From contig NZ_LSEF01000052.1 in the NCBI RefSeq assembly GCF_001641695.1, positions 36,910 through 100,909 of the forward strand: a stretch of DNA of 64,000 bases, given 5' to 3'. This DNA comes from Bradyrhizobium neotropicale (lineage in GTDB: Bacteria; Pseudomonadota; Alphaproteobacteria; Rhizobiales; Xanthobacteraceae). Numbering within the stretch: position 1 is the stretch's first letter; every line of letters starts with the position of its first letter. The notes below the pieces were generated by a model. That model saw only the letters and a program-made list of their open reading frames with translations, did no database searches and had not been told where the DNA came from. Below, piece after piece: positions 21,869 to 31,444 of the stretch. The translations under genes were made by a program, and so were the position numbers.

Positions 21869-23677
21869 ATGAGATTCACCGTCAAAGCCAAGCTTGCGAG
21901 CGCCTTCGGCGTCGTCATCCTGCTTTCCATGATCGCCGGCGCGGTCGGCTATTTGAAACTGTCGGACATGGTCGGGACCACCGAGGTCCTGGTCAATCGT
22001 GCGGGCCGCATGGAGAAGGCCGCGGAGCTCAAGGAAGGCATCCTGTTCCTGGTGCGCGCCGAGAAGAACTCGATCCTTGCGGCGAGCGACGCGGAATACG
22101 ATCAGTTCGTAGCCGACCTCGCCAAGAACCGCGAAGCGCTCACCAAGTCCAAGGATGAGATCTACGCCGCGGCGAGCGAGTCCGGCAAGAAGCTGATGGA
22201 GAATTTCTCCGTGGCGTTCGCCAAGCTGAATGCCTATCAGGACGAGACGGTCAGACTTGCCAAGACCGACAAGCCAAAGGCGCTGGATCGCTCCATGCAT
22301 GACGGCCGCAAGGTCGTCGCGGACGCGGTGGAGGCGGCCGACACTTACATCAAGAACGTCAAGAAGAACATGGCCGAGCAGGCCGAGCAGTCCAAGCAGG
22401 ACGGCTCCCGTGCCGAGATGCTGTTGCTGAGCCTGGTGATCGCCTCGCTGCTGATCGCCGCGATCGCAGCGACCTGGATCGCGATGAACATCAGCCGAGC
22501 GCTGGCGCAGGCCGTTGGTCTGGCCGATGCCGTTGCGATCGGCGATCTCAGCCGCAAGATCGAATCGTCCAGCAACGACGAGATCGGCGATCTCATCAAG
22601 TCGCTGAATGCGATGACGGTGAACCTGAATGCCACCGCGGCGGTCGCCAACGAGATCGCGCAGGGCAATCTCACGGTCGAAGCCAAGCCGCAGTCGGACA
22701 AGGATACGCTGGGCCTCGCGCTCGAGCGCATGGTGGAAAAGCTCCGGCAGATCGTGTCGGAGGCCCTGACCGCGGCCCAGAACGTCTCGGCCGGCAGCCA
22801 GGAGCTGTCCGCGAGCGCAGAGCAGCTCTCGCAGGGCGCGACCGAGCAGGCGTCGTCCGCCGAGGAAGCCTCATCCTCGATGGAAGAGATGGCGTCGAAC
22901 GTGAAGCAGAACGCCGACAACGCCAACCAGACCGAGAAGATCGCAGCGCAATCGGCCAAGGACGCCGAGGCCAGCGGCGCCGCCGTGGGGCGCGCCGTCA
23001 ATGCGATGCAGACCATCGCCGAGAAGATCACCATCGTGCAGGAAATCGCACGGCAGACCGATCTGCTCGCGCTCAACGCGGCGGTCGAGGCCGCGCGCGC
23101 CGGCGAGCACGGCAAGGGCTTTGCGGTGGTCGCCTCCGAGGTCCGCAAGCTGGCCGAGCGCAGCCAGGCGGCTGCGGCCGAGATCGGCACGCTTTCGGCC
23201 GACACCGTCAAGGTGGCGCAGGAGGCGGGCTCCATGCTCGCCAAGCTTGTTCCGGACATCAAGAAGACCGCCGAGCTCGTCGAGGAGATCACCGCGGCCT
23301 GCCGTGAGCAGGACGTCGGTTCGGCCCAGATCAACCAGGCGATCCAGCAACTCGACAAGGTCGGTCAGCAGAACGCCAGCGCGTCCGAGCAGGTGTCCTC
23401 GACTTCGGAAGAACTTGCTTCGCAAGCCGAGCAGCTCCAGTCGACGATCGCCTATTTCCGCATCGAGCACGGCGCGAAGGGCCAGGCCGCCGCGCCGATC
23501 GATCGGGCGGTCGATCAGTTGCGCGCGAAGGCGGCCACCATGGCGGCCGTCGATCGGCCGGCCAAGAGGCCCCATGCCAGGTCGGCGCGTGCCCTGAAGG
23601 CCGCCAATGGCGGTGGCGGCTTCGCCTTCGACATGAATGACGGCGAGGACGATCGCGACGCCGACTTCCAGCGTTAG
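21869..23677 (+). CDS. Methyl-accepting chemotaxis protein (second copy)
   Basis: 602 residues from ATG 21869 (the open frame reaches 21806 but the MCP N-terminus [14 protein letters not shown] matches its paralog at this Met). Architecture equals the first copy, but between the first HAMP and the signalling domain it has about 37 additional residues ([20 protein letters not shown] and following), which look like a second HAMP unit. The signalling tip and tail ([18 protein letters not shown]) match the first copy nearly exactly. Sensed ligand unknown. Confidence 0.94.
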   Translation: MRFTVKAKLASAFGVVILLSMIAGAVGYLKLSDMVGTTEVLVNRAGRMEKAAELKEGILFLVRAEKNSILAASDAEYDQFVADLAKNREALTKSKDEIYAAASESGKKLMENFSVAFAKLNAYQDETVRLAKTDKPKALDRSMHDGRKVVADAVEAADTYIKNVKKNMAEQAEQSKQDGSRAEMLLLSLVIASLLIAAIAATWIAMNISRALAQAVGLADAVAIGDLSRKIESSSNDEIGDLIKSLNAMTVNLNATAAVANEIAQGNLTVEAKPQSDKDTLGLALERMVEKLRQIVSEALTAAQNVSAGSQELSASAEQLSQGATEQASSAEEASSSMEEMASNVKQNADNANQTEKIAAQSAKDAEASGAAVGRAVNAMQTIAEKITIVQEIARQTDLLALNAAVEAARAGEHGKGFAVVASEVRKLAERSQAAAAEIGTLSADTVKVAQEAGSMLAKLVPDIKKTAELVEEITAACREQDVGSAQINQAIQQLDKVGQQNASASEQVSSTSEELASQAEQLQSTIAYFRIEHGAKGQAAAPIDRAVDQLRAKAATMAAVDRPAKRPHARSARALKAANGGGGFAFDMNDGEDDRDADFQR

Positions 23678-23689
23678 TTCTTCAAGGAT

Positions 23690-23714
23690 CGGTCCATCCT
23701 TCGCGGGTGGACCG
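23690..23714 (+). terminator. Hairpin after second MCP
   Basis: CGGTCCATCC pairs with GGGTGGACCG around TTCGC (10 bp including one G-T), 12 bases after the MCP stop. It has no T-tract. With the hairpins at 19511 and 21255 it makes three hairpins in this operon. Confidence 0.45.
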
Positions 23715-23813
23715 GTCCGTGTTCAGTGATCGCGCAGACGCGTAAGGTTTCGAGATGGCCAACATGGCCCGACATTCAGCGCAGGTGGCCATCGTGGGCC
23801 AGGGCAGGCGGCC

Positions 23814-24671
23814 ATGATGCCGGCCGTCGTGCAGGATACGGCCGTGCATCTGTCGGACCGCCACTTCCGGACCATTGCCGAGCTGATCGAAGGCCAGGTC
23901 GGCATCAAGCTGCCGCCGGGCAAGCGGCTGATGCTGGAAGGGCGGCTGCACAAGCGCGTGCGCGCGCTGAACTATTCCGACCTGAACGAGTACGTCGACA
24001 ATCTCTTCGAGGCGGATCATTTCGACACCGAGCTCACCCATCTCATCGATGTGGTGACCACCAACAAGACCGACTTCTTCCGCGAGCCGCAGCACTTCAC
24101 CTTCATGCGGGAAGTCGCGATCCCGGCCCTGCTCAAATTGCATGGCCGCAGGAACGCGAACCTGAAGATCTGGAGCTCGGCGAGCTCCACCGGCATGGAG
24201 GCCTATACCGCAGCGATGGTGCTGGATGACATGACGCGGAACGGATCCCGGTTTCAGTACCGCATCCTCGGGACCGATATCTCGACCGCCGTGCTGCGTC
24301 TCGCCAGGACCGCGATCTATACCCGCGACGTGCTCGCGCCGGTGCCGGAGCGGTTCGTGAAGCGCTATTTCCTGTCGTCGCGGGACAGGTCACGCGGCGA
24401 GGTGCGGGTGGTGCCGGAATTGCGACGCATGACCCATTTCATGCGGATGAACCTGATGGACGCGTCCTATCCCGTCGACAAGGACGTCGACATCATCTTC
24501 TGCCGCAACGTACTGATCTATTTCGAGCGCGAGACCCAGCGCAAGGTGATCGAGCAGTTGTGCAGCCATTTGCGGCCCGGCGGCTATCTGCTGGTCGGGC
24601 ATTCGGAGTCGATGATTCACAGTGCCGTGCCTGGCCTGAAGCAGGTTCAGCCGACCATTTTCAAGGTCTAA
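23814..24671 (+). CDS. cheR: Chemotaxis protein methyltransferase CheR
   Basis: 285 residues. An N-terminal helical domain (about 10-75) precedes a SAM-dependent methyltransferase domain. The SAM motif reads [16 protein letters not shown], where most CheR proteins have SAGCSTGEEPYT, so the glutamates are replaced by Met and Ala. The [12 protein letters not shown] and [10 protein letters not shown] blocks are canonical. It methylates receptor glutamates with SAM. cheB follows 17 bases later. Confidence 0.93.
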   Translation: MMPAVVQDTAVHLSDRHFRTIAELIEGQVGIKLPPGKRLMLEGRLHKRVRALNYSDLNEYVDNLFEADHFDTELTHLIDVVTTNKTDFFREPQHFTFMREVAIPALLKLHGRRNANLKIWSSASSTGMEAYTAAMVLDDMTRNGSRFQYRILGTDISTAVLRLARTAIYTRDVLAPVPERFVKRYFLSSRDRSRGEVRVVPELRRMTHFMRMNLMDASYPVDKDVDIIFCRNVLIYFERETQRKVIEQLCSHLRPGGYLLVGHSESMIHSAVPGLKQVQPTIFKV

Positions 24672-24688
24672 CTGGAGCGCAATCCAAA

Positions 24689-25780
24689 ATGCCGAGGGAG
24701 AAAGTTCGCGTACTGATCGTGGACGATTCGGCGTCGGTGCGCCAAATCCTCCAGACCATCCTGAACGACGATTCCGACATCGAGGTGATGGGGACCGCCT
24801 CCGATCCGTTCGCGGCGGCGCGCCGCCTCCAGAACGAGATTCCCGACGTCATCATCCTCGATATCGAAATGCCGCGCATGGACGGCATGACCTTCCTGCG
24901 CAAGATCATGGCGCAGCGCCCCATTCCCGTGATCATCTGCTCCTCGCTGACCGAAGAGGGATCCAACGTGATGTTCGAGGCGTTCGAGGCCGGCGCCGTC
25001 GACATCGTGCCGAAGCCGAAGATCGATACGCGGCAGGCGCTGCTCGAATGCTCCACGCGGCTGCGCGAGGCCGTCAAATCGGCGGCCCGCGCGCGCGTGC
25101 GGCGGCGTTCAGAGCGGCGGATGATCGAGAAGAAGTTGACGGCCGACGCCATCATCCCGCGGCCGGTGCAGGGCCGGACGCGGCCGACGACCGAGCGCAT
25201 CGTCTGCATGGGTGCCTCGACCGGCGGAACGGAAGCCTTGAACGACGTGCTGGAGTTGCTGCCGCCGACGTGCCCCGGCATTCTCATCGTCCAGCACATG
25301 CCGCCGGGCTTCACCGCGGCCTTTGCCAGACGGCTCGATAGCGTCTGCCAGATTCGGGTCAAGGAGGCGGAGGACGGCGAGCCGGTCCTGCCGGGCTGCG
25401 CCTATATCGCGCCCGGCGCCCGTCACATGCTGCTTCAGCGGATCGGCCTGCGTTACCAGATCGCGATCAAGGACGGCCCGCCGGTGTCACGGCATCGTCC
25501 GTCGGTCGACGTGCTGTTCCGCTCGGCGGCCCAGCATGCCGGCGCCAATGCGCTCGGCGTCATCATGACCGGCATGGGCGACGACGGCGCGCGGGGGATG
25601 CTGGAGATGCGCAAGCTCGGCGCTTCGACGCGCGCGCAGGATGAAGAGAGTTGCGTGGTGTTCGGCATGCCCAAGGAGGCCATCACCCACGGCGGCGTCG
25701 AGAAGGTCGTGTCGTTGCACCAGATCCCGCGCGAAATCATGCTCTGGTACCAGGCCGGCCATGCCGCGGTGGCGGGCTGA
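24689..25780 (+). CDS. cheB: Chemotaxis methylesterase/response regulator CheB
   Basis: 363 residues from ATG 24689. Receiver domain at 1-120 with Asp12/13 and phospho-acceptor Asp58 ([12 protein letters not shown]). The C-terminal methylesterase (about 170-355) has the catalytic serine in [10 protein letters not shown], histidine in [14 protein letters not shown] and aspartate in GMGDDGARG. It removes methyl groups or deamidates receptor glutamines. The last gene of the operon follows 5 bases later. Confidence 0.95.
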   Translation: MPREKVRVLIVDDSASVRQILQTILNDDSDIEVMGTASDPFAAARRLQNEIPDVIILDIEMPRMDGMTFLRKIMAQRPIPVIICSSLTEEGSNVMFEAFEAGAVDIVPKPKIDTRQALLECSTRLREAVKSAARARVRRRSERRMIEKKLTADAIIPRPVQGRTRPTTERIVCMGASTGGTEALNDVLELLPPTCPGILIVQHMPPGFTAAFARRLDSVCQIRVKEAEDGEPVLPGCAYIAPGARHMLLQRIGLRYQIAIKDGPPVSRHRPSVDVLFRSAAQHAGANALGVIMTGMGDDGARGMLEMRKLGASTRAQDEESCVVFGMPKEAITHGGVEKVVSLHQIPREIMLWYQAGHAAVAG

Positions 25781-25785
25781 ACGCG

Positions 25786-27519
25786 ATGTCCACCGTCCCG
25801 GCCAACACGCTTCACGATACGATCGTCGCGATCGAGGATGTCTCGTCGCGCATCGAGGACGTCTTCGCCCGTGTCGGTCACCAACTTGGACGCGGCCATA
25901 TCATCTTCAAGGAGCTTAACCAGGGCCTCGCGACGCTGTCCGGGGAACTGTCCGGATCCGAGATCGAGGGCGCGGCGACCGCGCTGCAGGAGATCGCCGC
26001 ACGGCTGAACGAGCTGGCGCAGGCGCTGCCGGCGGAGAGCGCCTTGCTGGCGACGATCGGCGAGCGCACGACGGAGGCGTCTTCGCAGCTCAAGCCGTTG
26101 TTCAAGCACATCCAGATGATCACGATCATCGCGCGCAGCGCGCGGATCGAAGCGGCGTCGCTCGACGGCGATCGCGAAGGCTTCCTCGCCTTCACTCAGG
26201 AGGCCTACGATCTCGGCAAGGCCGTGCAGCACGCGATCGAAGGCTGCGCGCGGGATCAGCAGCGCCTGTCGGACGCAGTTGCGACCGCATCTACCCGGCA
26301 GAAGGAATTCGAGGGCCGCTACCGTGAGCAGCTGGCGTCCGGAAGTGCCGAGCTCGCCTCGGCCTATTCCGGATTGCGCGACCAGCGCAGCAAGAGCAGT
26401 CATCTCGCCGAGCTTGCGGGCACCAGCACGAGGAAGATCGCCGAGGCGGTCGGCAGCTCGATCATTTCGCTTCAGGCCGGCGACAGCACGCGTCAGCGTC
26501 TGGAGCACGTCACCCATGGTTTGCGTCTGGTTTCAGGACTGGAGCGGGCGCCGGGCCTCGTGCCCGATGCGGAAGAGTGTGGCGATGGCGCGCGCGCCGT
26601 CTGCCAGCTGCAGGCGGCCCAGCTCAGGGACACACAACGCGAGTTCGGCGGCGACATCGGCCAGATCGTTCGCGCGCTGTCGGCGATCCTGAGTGATGCG
26701 GGCGGCGTTGTCGGCCATGGCCGCGCGCTGTTCGGTGCGGAGGACGACGGCTCCTCATCGTTCCTGGTGCGCATCAAACATACGCTCGCGCAGGCCTCGA
26801 CCTTGATCGCCACCTGCGAGAACGCCGGCCGCTCGGTCGACGAGGCGCTGGCGATCGTTGAGGACACGCTGGCAAAATTCCGCCAGGCGATCGCCGGGCT
26901 GGCCGAGGCCACGGTCGACATCACGCTGATCGGCATGAACGCCGGCCTCAAGGCCAGCCATCTCGGCAGCAGAGGCAGTGCCTTTGTCGTCATCGCCAAC
27001 GAACTCAAGGCGACCGCCGACCAGGTCTCGGCCGGCGCATCGCGCTTGAGGCCGGTGCTCGACGGCATCGAGCGCTCGGCCAATGATCTAAAGGACCTTC
27101 GCGTGCAGGGCGATCCCGCGCAGCTCGCCAAGCTCGAGCCGCAGATCCTGCAGGCGCTGCGCGAAGTCGAGGCCGGCAATGAGCGGCTGGGCAAGCTGAT
27201 GAGCCGGCTGGTCGATGAAGGTGCCGAGTTCGAAGGCCTGATGAATTCAGCGAAGGAGTTGATGAGCACGCTCGGGGAGGGCTCCGCGGCATTGCCTGCG
27301 GTTGCTTCGCGCCTCGAGACCGAGAGCGCGGGCGCGCAGCGGCCGAGGCCGCAGGGGCATGACGAGGCGATGCTCGACGATCTCTTCGCCCGCTACACGA
27401 TGGAGCGCGAGCGGGACGTACATCGCGAATTCCTGCAAGGGCTTGGGCTGGCGTCGACCGCGGCGGCCGCACGGCTCGAGGCACTCGCCTCTGCAGATGA
27501 CGGCATAGAATTGTTTTGA
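25786..27519 (+). CDS. Soluble chemotaxis-operon protein with two MCP-tip-like segments
   Basis: 577 residues with no membrane helix and no HAMP, mostly long helices. Two stretches look like worn versions of the MCP signalling tip: residues about 108-147 (IIARSARIEAASLDGDREGF) and about 378-415 (LIGMNAGLKASHLGSRGSAF), both matching a pattern of N/S-A-x-I/L-x-A, then G-F/A-F, then an E and L/A series. The gene follows cheB after 5 bases and ends the operon. Similar proteins are annotated loosely as MCPs. It may be a soluble receptor-like scaffold for CheA/CheW or a phosphatase-like regulator. This is inference. Confidence 0.8.
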   Translation: MSTVPANTLHDTIVAIEDVSSRIEDVFARVGHQLGRGHIIFKELNQGLATLSGELSGSEIEGAATALQEIAARLNELAQALPAESALLATIGERTTEASSQLKPLFKHIQMITIIARSARIEAASLDGDREGFLAFTQEAYDLGKAVQHAIEGCARDQQRLSDAVATASTRQKEFEGRYREQLASGSAELASAYSGLRDQRSKSSHLAELAGTSTRKIAEAVGSSIISLQAGDSTRQRLEHVTHGLRLVSGLERAPGLVPDAEECGDGARAVCQLQAAQLRDTQREFGGDIGQIVRALSAILSDAGGVVGHGRALFGAEDDGSSSFLVRIKHTLAQASTLIATCENAGRSVDEALAIVEDTLAKFRQAIAGLAEATVDITLIGMNAGLKASHLGSRGSAFVVIANELKATADQVSAGASRLRPVLDGIERSANDLKDLRVQGDPAQLAKLEPQILQALREVEAGNERLGKLMSRLVDEGAEFEGLMNSAKELMSTLGEGSAALPAVASRLETESAGAQRPRPQGHDEAMLDDLFARYTMERERDVHREFLQGLGLASTAAAARLEALASADDGIELF

Positions 27520-27661
27520 TTTTGCTGCCCGCAACGTAGGGGTCAATTTGAAGTTTTGGCTTTGCGGGGCGTTAACCGTCGCGGAATAGCCGCCGGATCG
27601 GTCATTGTCGCGCCCCAGAGTTGGTCGCAAATACCAGCCGATTTCACGGCGGAAGTTTTTC

Positions 27662-28108
27662 ATGCTGAGAGACGGCAAATATGCTGCCTGGTTCAGGACG
27701 GCGCGCGGCCAGGGCACCGGCATCGTGCATCTGACCGACGGGCGGATCTCGGGCAGTGACAGCTTCTTCACTTATGGCGGTTCGTATCTCGTCGATGAGA
27801 ACCGCTTCACAGCCGTCCTGACCACGCGGCGACATACCGAAGGTCCCCCGACGGTGTTCGGGCCGGATGAGGTCGAGGTTAATCTCTCAGGCGAGTGTAA
27901 GGGCGCGATGGCGACCTGCTTCGGAACGGCCAGGGAAGCGCCCGACGTGCAGTTCGAGGCGACGTTGATCTACAGCCAGGAAGATGCACCGGTGGCCGAG
28001 GCGAGAGGCGCCGTCGTGAAGCTCAACGCAGACAAGCTGCCGAGGGGGGGCGACAGCCGGTCGCGTCCGCGCCAACCCTCCATGCCTCCCAGGACACCGG
28101 CATCCTAG
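27662..28108 (+). CDS. GrlR-like small regulatory-domain protein
   Basis: 148 residues from ATG 27662. The core (GKYAAWFRTARGQGTGIVHL, then GGSYLVDENRFTAVLTTRRH) resembles the GrlR family, which was defined as a negative regulator of type III secretion in enteropathogenic E. coli. Alphaproteobacterial copies are common and uncharacterised, and no T3SS genes lie in this window. The tail after residue 115 is basic/Pro-rich and looks disordered. The start is inferred from the family N-terminus. Confidence 0.65.
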   Translation: MLRDGKYAAWFRTARGQGTGIVHLTDGRISGSDSFFTYGGSYLVDENRFTAVLTTRRHTEGPPTVFGPDEVEVNLSGECKGAMATCFGTAREAPDVQFEATLIYSQEDAPVAEARGAVVKLNADKLPRGGDSRSRPRQPSMPPRTPAS

Positions 28109-28233
28109 CTGTGCCCATCTTAGCCTCGTGTTGACGCTGTTGGCGCGAAGGTGAGCTGATCTGCGGCGCACCAACAAAGCCTTTAGAGATGGAGGTCTAA
28201 GTCTGAGGCACAAAAAAATGGGTGGTCGAGAAC

Positions 28234-28518
28234 ATGCCTCAGATCTGGATGACATATGACGAGCTTGGAACGTTGTGTGGATGCGACGCAATGGAGGCGC
28301 GAGAGTACGCGAAGCATCTGTCGCTTGATCGCCGCAGGAGCCGCGATGGCGCGACGCGCGTCAAGCTGAACCATACACTGATGATGCAATTCTTCGCGAC
28401 CGTCCGCGAGGCCGAACCCGATCTCGACGGAGCGATCGCTGCCTTGCGCGAGACGCATCGGCGGATGGCCGAGCCGTTGGCGCTCGAAGCGGCATATGAA
28501 CGGCGCGGCACCGTCTAG
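28234..28518 (+). CDS. Conserved hypothetical protein, 94 residues
   Basis: Frame starts MPQIWMTYDELGTLCGCD; an in-frame GTG 12 bases upstream (28222) is an alternative start. The N-terminal half resembles a short helix-turn-helix, and the rest (LDGAIAALRETHRRMAEPLALE) is helical and charged. No family recognised with confidence. It stands alone. Confidence 0.6.
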   Translation: MPQIWMTYDELGTLCGCDAMEAREYAKHLSLDRRRSRDGATRVKLNHTLMMQFFATVREAEPDLDGAIAALRETHRRMAEPLALEAAYERRGTV

Positions 28519-28653
28519 ATCGTTGTCCTGCGAACGTCGTCTCGCAACGGGCGTCCTCGACCGGGTCATCGTCGCCTTCTTTGCGATGCGCGGACCGCGG
28601 ATCTCCCAGCCGGCCCGCTGTCGTCGTCACGGACGCAGCTCGTCTCGGCCGCT

Positions 28654-29019
28654 CTAGGACGATGGTCTAGGCAGGAAGGCCAGGATGGTCTGAGCCAGTA
28701 TGATGCCAACTGTGCCGCCCGCCGCTTTTTGAAATACGTCGATGATCCGCGGATCACGGTCGGGTATGAGTGCTTGCATCACCTCGAGCCCGGCGGCAAC
28801 GGCCACGACGAGTGTGCTGGCCAGCATGAAGCGTCCGGGCAGCAGGAAGGACAACAGAAATCCCAGCACGCAGTAGGCGCCGAAGCGCTCGATGACGACG
28901 ATCCAATACGCTTCGGCGTGGCCCGCAAGGGCAGGCCTGCCCGCGAGCCTGGCAAGCGTGGCGTAGATGATGAGCGCAAGGCAGATGGCCACGGCTGCGA
29001 TGAGATGGTTTCGACGCAT
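28654..29019 (-). CDS. VanZ-like membrane protein
   Basis: 121 residues from ATG 29019 (frame open to 29070). Four predicted membrane helices; the segment containing PGRFMLASTLVVAVAAGLEVMQALIPDRDPRIIDV matches the VanZ-like signature of E...Q..IP.R...I.D. VanZ-like proteins of this size are widespread and of unknown function. It stands alone. Confidence 0.75.
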   Translation of the reverse strand: MRRNHLIAAVAICLALIIYATLARLAGRPALAGHAEAYWIVVIERFGAYCVLGFLLSFLLPGRFMLASTLVVAVAAGLEVMQALIPDRDPRIIDVFQKAAGGTVGIILAQTILAFLPRPSS

Positions 29020-29277
29020 CGCGGCATCATAGCCGGCCGAGGCGGACGCCGCTTCGAAACACGAGAACATCGTTAAGGTCTTTCACATCGCCTGCGGGCG
29101 AAGGCGATGGATTCTGACAAGACCAGTCAAGCCACCAGCGTAGCATCGTCGTCTGGAGTTGCGGCCGTCCTCGTCGCGCGGCGCGAGGCGATCATTTCGC
29201 TGAATTTCGAAGGGCAGGGGCGGCGACGAGGTAACCCTGACCCTCTTTCACACCGCAGAAGATCAGCGCGCGTCCCG

Positions 29278-29451
29278 TTAACCCTTCTTGGGGCTCTTTG
29301 ACTTCAGCGTCAGGCCGAGACGCAAGGCCATGCGCTTGATCGCGTCGGGCGATCGCCCGAGCAGCTTCGCCGCCTCTTCCAGCGACGTCGAAGACTTGGC
29401 CAGCTCCATGAGCCGGCGGTCTTCCTTGAACGACCAGGGCTTGCGCGCCAT
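29278..29451 (-). CDS. Small helix-turn-helix protein, 57 residues
   Basis: 57 residues from ATG 29451: MARKPWSFKEDRRLMELAKS, then LEEAAKLLGRSPDAIKRMALRLGL, ending in a basic KSKSPKKG tail. The spacing is that of a SANT/Myb- or sigma-like HTH (SLEEAAKLLGRSPDAIKRMA). Such tiny DNA-binding proteins are common in Bradyrhizobium. Target unknown. Confidence 0.65.
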   Translation of the reverse strand: MARKPWSFKEDRRLMELAKSSTSLEEAAKLLGRSPDAIKRMALRLGLTLKSKSPKKG

Positions 29452-30121
29452 AACGGAAATGATCCTCTCGCATCGACACAACGACAAAGCCGCCAAGCGA
29501 ACCCTGCGCTCGACGGCTTTGCTTGGGTGGGACCAGGCCTTGGGGAAGCCCGGTGCGAGAATGGATAGGCAATTGACGAGACTTCGCAACAAACACCGCG
29601 GATTAAGCTAACCGCTCAACCTTACCGCGATGAAATCGTCGCGCAGCGCACCGTATAAGCACGGAGTTTTTGACCGGCCGAGACCGATCCGCGTGCCGAT
29701 TTCCACGAATGAGAATGCTCCGCCCATCCGGGGTGCCGCGGAGCCAGCGGCCAGTCTTTGCGATCGCTGCCGCAGCGCCGGTTTCGGCCCAGATGGCTTC
29801 GCTTGAGGAAATTCAGAAGCGGCGATTGAAGACTCGCGCCTTGCGCCAACCTTCGGCCATGCGTAGCGAATGCTCCGCGTGGATTTGACGGTGGGGAGAC
29901 TTGCGTCGTCGTCGCGCGTGGCAACAGCAGTCGACGCCGATCGAATCATCGCGTTGCGATCACGCAACAACTTCGATCGAGTATTGATCCAATCGCGACA
30001 CATGCGTTCAGTGGTGATCTCGTCGAGCGGATCCGCGCTGCTCTCAAGGAAGCCGTCACGAGATCGTCGAATTCGCTCGGCTATGATCGCGTAGACGACA
30101 CCAGCCAATCAGAAAACCAAA
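29452..30121. other. Gene-poor stretch
   Basis: No convincing gene in 670 bases. The longest frame (29608-30108, minus, 166 codons) is Arg/Ser-rich with no recognisable domain, and overlapping frames on both strands are equally open, as expected of random GC-rich DNA. A decayed gene cannot be excluded. Confidence 0.4.
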
Positions 30122-30277
30122 ATGCTTCAAAGAGCGCGAGCGGCACTCCCTCTCACGAAATTCAGGGGGCGGGCTTTCGAAGGTGCGTTTTTCGGCGTTG
30201 CGCTGATTGCAATGGCGGGCTGGGTGTACTTCGTCACGCTGCTGCTGGTGCGATTGTTCCTCTGGTTCCTCGGTTGA
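30122..30277 (+). CDS. Small single-helix membrane protein, 51 residues
   Basis: ATG 30122 to TGA 30275-30277. Basic N-terminus (MLQRARAALPLTKFRGRAFE), then a hydrophobic helix with aromatic caps (AGWVYFVTLLLVRLFLWFLG). No ribosome-binding site stands out. Likely a real micro-protein by composition, but evidence is limited. Confidence 0.45.
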   Translation: MLQRARAALPLTKFRGRAFEGAFFGVALIAMAGWVYFVTLLLVRLFLWFLG

Positions 30278-30435
30278 CGCGCGAGCGAACGATCACTTTG
30301 CGAGCACGATGCTGCCCAAGATTTCTCGAGCCTGACAAGAAAATCAGCGGAGCACATCATGATGTCGACACAACTCGAAGCCGAGAATGCCGCATCAGAA
30401 GGATAAGGGCGTTCCGTAACTGGAAAGAATTCCGA

Positions 30436-30606
30436 ATGACGCTATTGCCGACCATCGTCTCGATCTTCGCCGGCTTCGTCGCAGGCTATGCGACGCGCGC
30501 GTGGCGATCTCGCCGGCGCAGGGAGCGTCACCTGGTCTATCGGCCCTTTGGTCCCGCGGTGTCCCGCCCGAATCCGTCACTGGCGCGGATGCGGCGTGCA
30601 TTCTGA
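30436..30606 (+). CDS. Small membrane-anchored basic protein, 56 residues
   Basis: ATG 30436. A membrane helix (PTIVSIFAGFVAGYA) followed by an Arg-rich cytoplasmic tail (RAWRSRRRRERHLVYRPFG). Possibly conserved in the genus; no known function. It is 33 bases upstream of the next gene and may be cotranscribed. Confidence 0.45.
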   Translation: MTLLPTIVSIFAGFVAGYATRAWRSRRRRERHLVYRPFGPAVSRPNPSLARMRRAF

Positions 30607-30639
30607 CGAATTACAACCGACCTGCGGCAGGGTGGCGCC

Positions 30640-30924
30640 ATGACGAGTTTGGGGAATAATGCTCCGCGGCGATATTTCATCGACGCCGGCGGGCGCCGCG
30701 TCCTGATAGGTCTGACGCCCGAGGAAACCTTCGAGTTCGAGCGGCTCGACAGCGAACAGCTCCCGGGGCAGGCGGGCAGGCCGGTCGCGCGCGACGGCGA
30801 CGCTCCGTGGCAGGCGGCCGGCGAGCGGCGCTGGCTGGAACTGTATGAGAAGCATGAGGGGGCCTGGAAGGCCTGGATGGCACAAAGTCGCGCCGAACGG
30901 CCGCGAGGCTTTAACCTTTATTAA
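30640..30924 (+). CDS. Hypothetical protein, 94 residues
   Basis: Starts ATG 30640 after GGTGG. The N-terminus reads APRRYFIDAGGRRVLIGLTPEETFEFERLD, then a WLELYEKHEGAWKAWM helix. Soluble, charged, no recognised domain. The next gene starts 51 bases later on the same strand. Confidence 0.6.
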   Translation: MTSLGNNAPRRYFIDAGGRRVLIGLTPEETFEFERLDSEQLPGQAGRPVARDGDAPWQAAGERRWLELYEKHEGAWKAWMAQSRAERPRGFNLY

Positions 30925-30975
30925 CCATCGCGGACCCATTTTCCGGTCTGGCGCTTCAACCGGAAAGTGCAAGCC

Positions 30976-31398
30976 ATGTTCCAGCTGTTCTTGCGGGCAC
31001 GCACCCAGAGCTTCCTCAGAGACCGCTTCCGGGGAGAACAGGCGTTCCGCGCCCGATCTCCCGAGCGCGATGCCGAGACCGATCGGACGCGCATCGAAGC
31101 CATCATGCTGGCGATCGAGAGCGCTCTGCATGCGGCTGAGCTGGAGCAGTCGGGCCTGAACCGAAGGGTTGAAGACGTGCTGGCGCGGGCGGCCGTGACC
31201 TTCGGCAATGGCGACGATGAATATCTCGAGCGCGAGCCGCTGGACAGCCACCACCACGATCTGTTCGACAAGGAGATCCTGAACGGGCAGCGCAGGCTCA
31301 AGGAACTCACGGCCTCGATCGCCCATTTCAAATTCCTGAAGGCGGCGATGCTCAGTCGCTTTCCGGAGTATCGGCCTCCGAGCGGCAGCACCAATTGA
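30976..31398 (+). CDS. Hypothetical protein, 140 residues (paralog remnant at 36.1 kb)
   Basis: ATG 30976 is chosen because GGAAA lies 9 bases upstream; the upstream GTG 30967 overlaps that site. Helical, charged, ending in HHHDLFDKEILNGQRRLKEL and IAHFKFLKAAMLSRFPEY. The C-terminal 45 residues recur as a fragment at 36142-36300, so a second copy existed. Function unknown. It converges with the phosphatase gene 46 bases away. Confidence 0.6.
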   Translation: MFQLFLRARTQSFLRDRFRGEQAFRARSPERDAETDRTRIEAIMLAIESALHAAELEQSGLNRRVEDVLARAAVTFGNGDDEYLEREPLDSHHHDLFDKEILNGQRRLKELTASIAHFKFLKAAMLSRFPEYRPPSGSTN

Positions 31399-31444
31399 CG
31401 GCGGGCGCAGCGCCTCGGCGACTCGCTGCGAGGAAATGCGGCGC

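Noticed and set aside
29608..30108. 166-codon minus-strand frame
   Set aside because: No domain, Arg/Ser-rich, equally open frames on both strands. Treated as gene-poor sequence.
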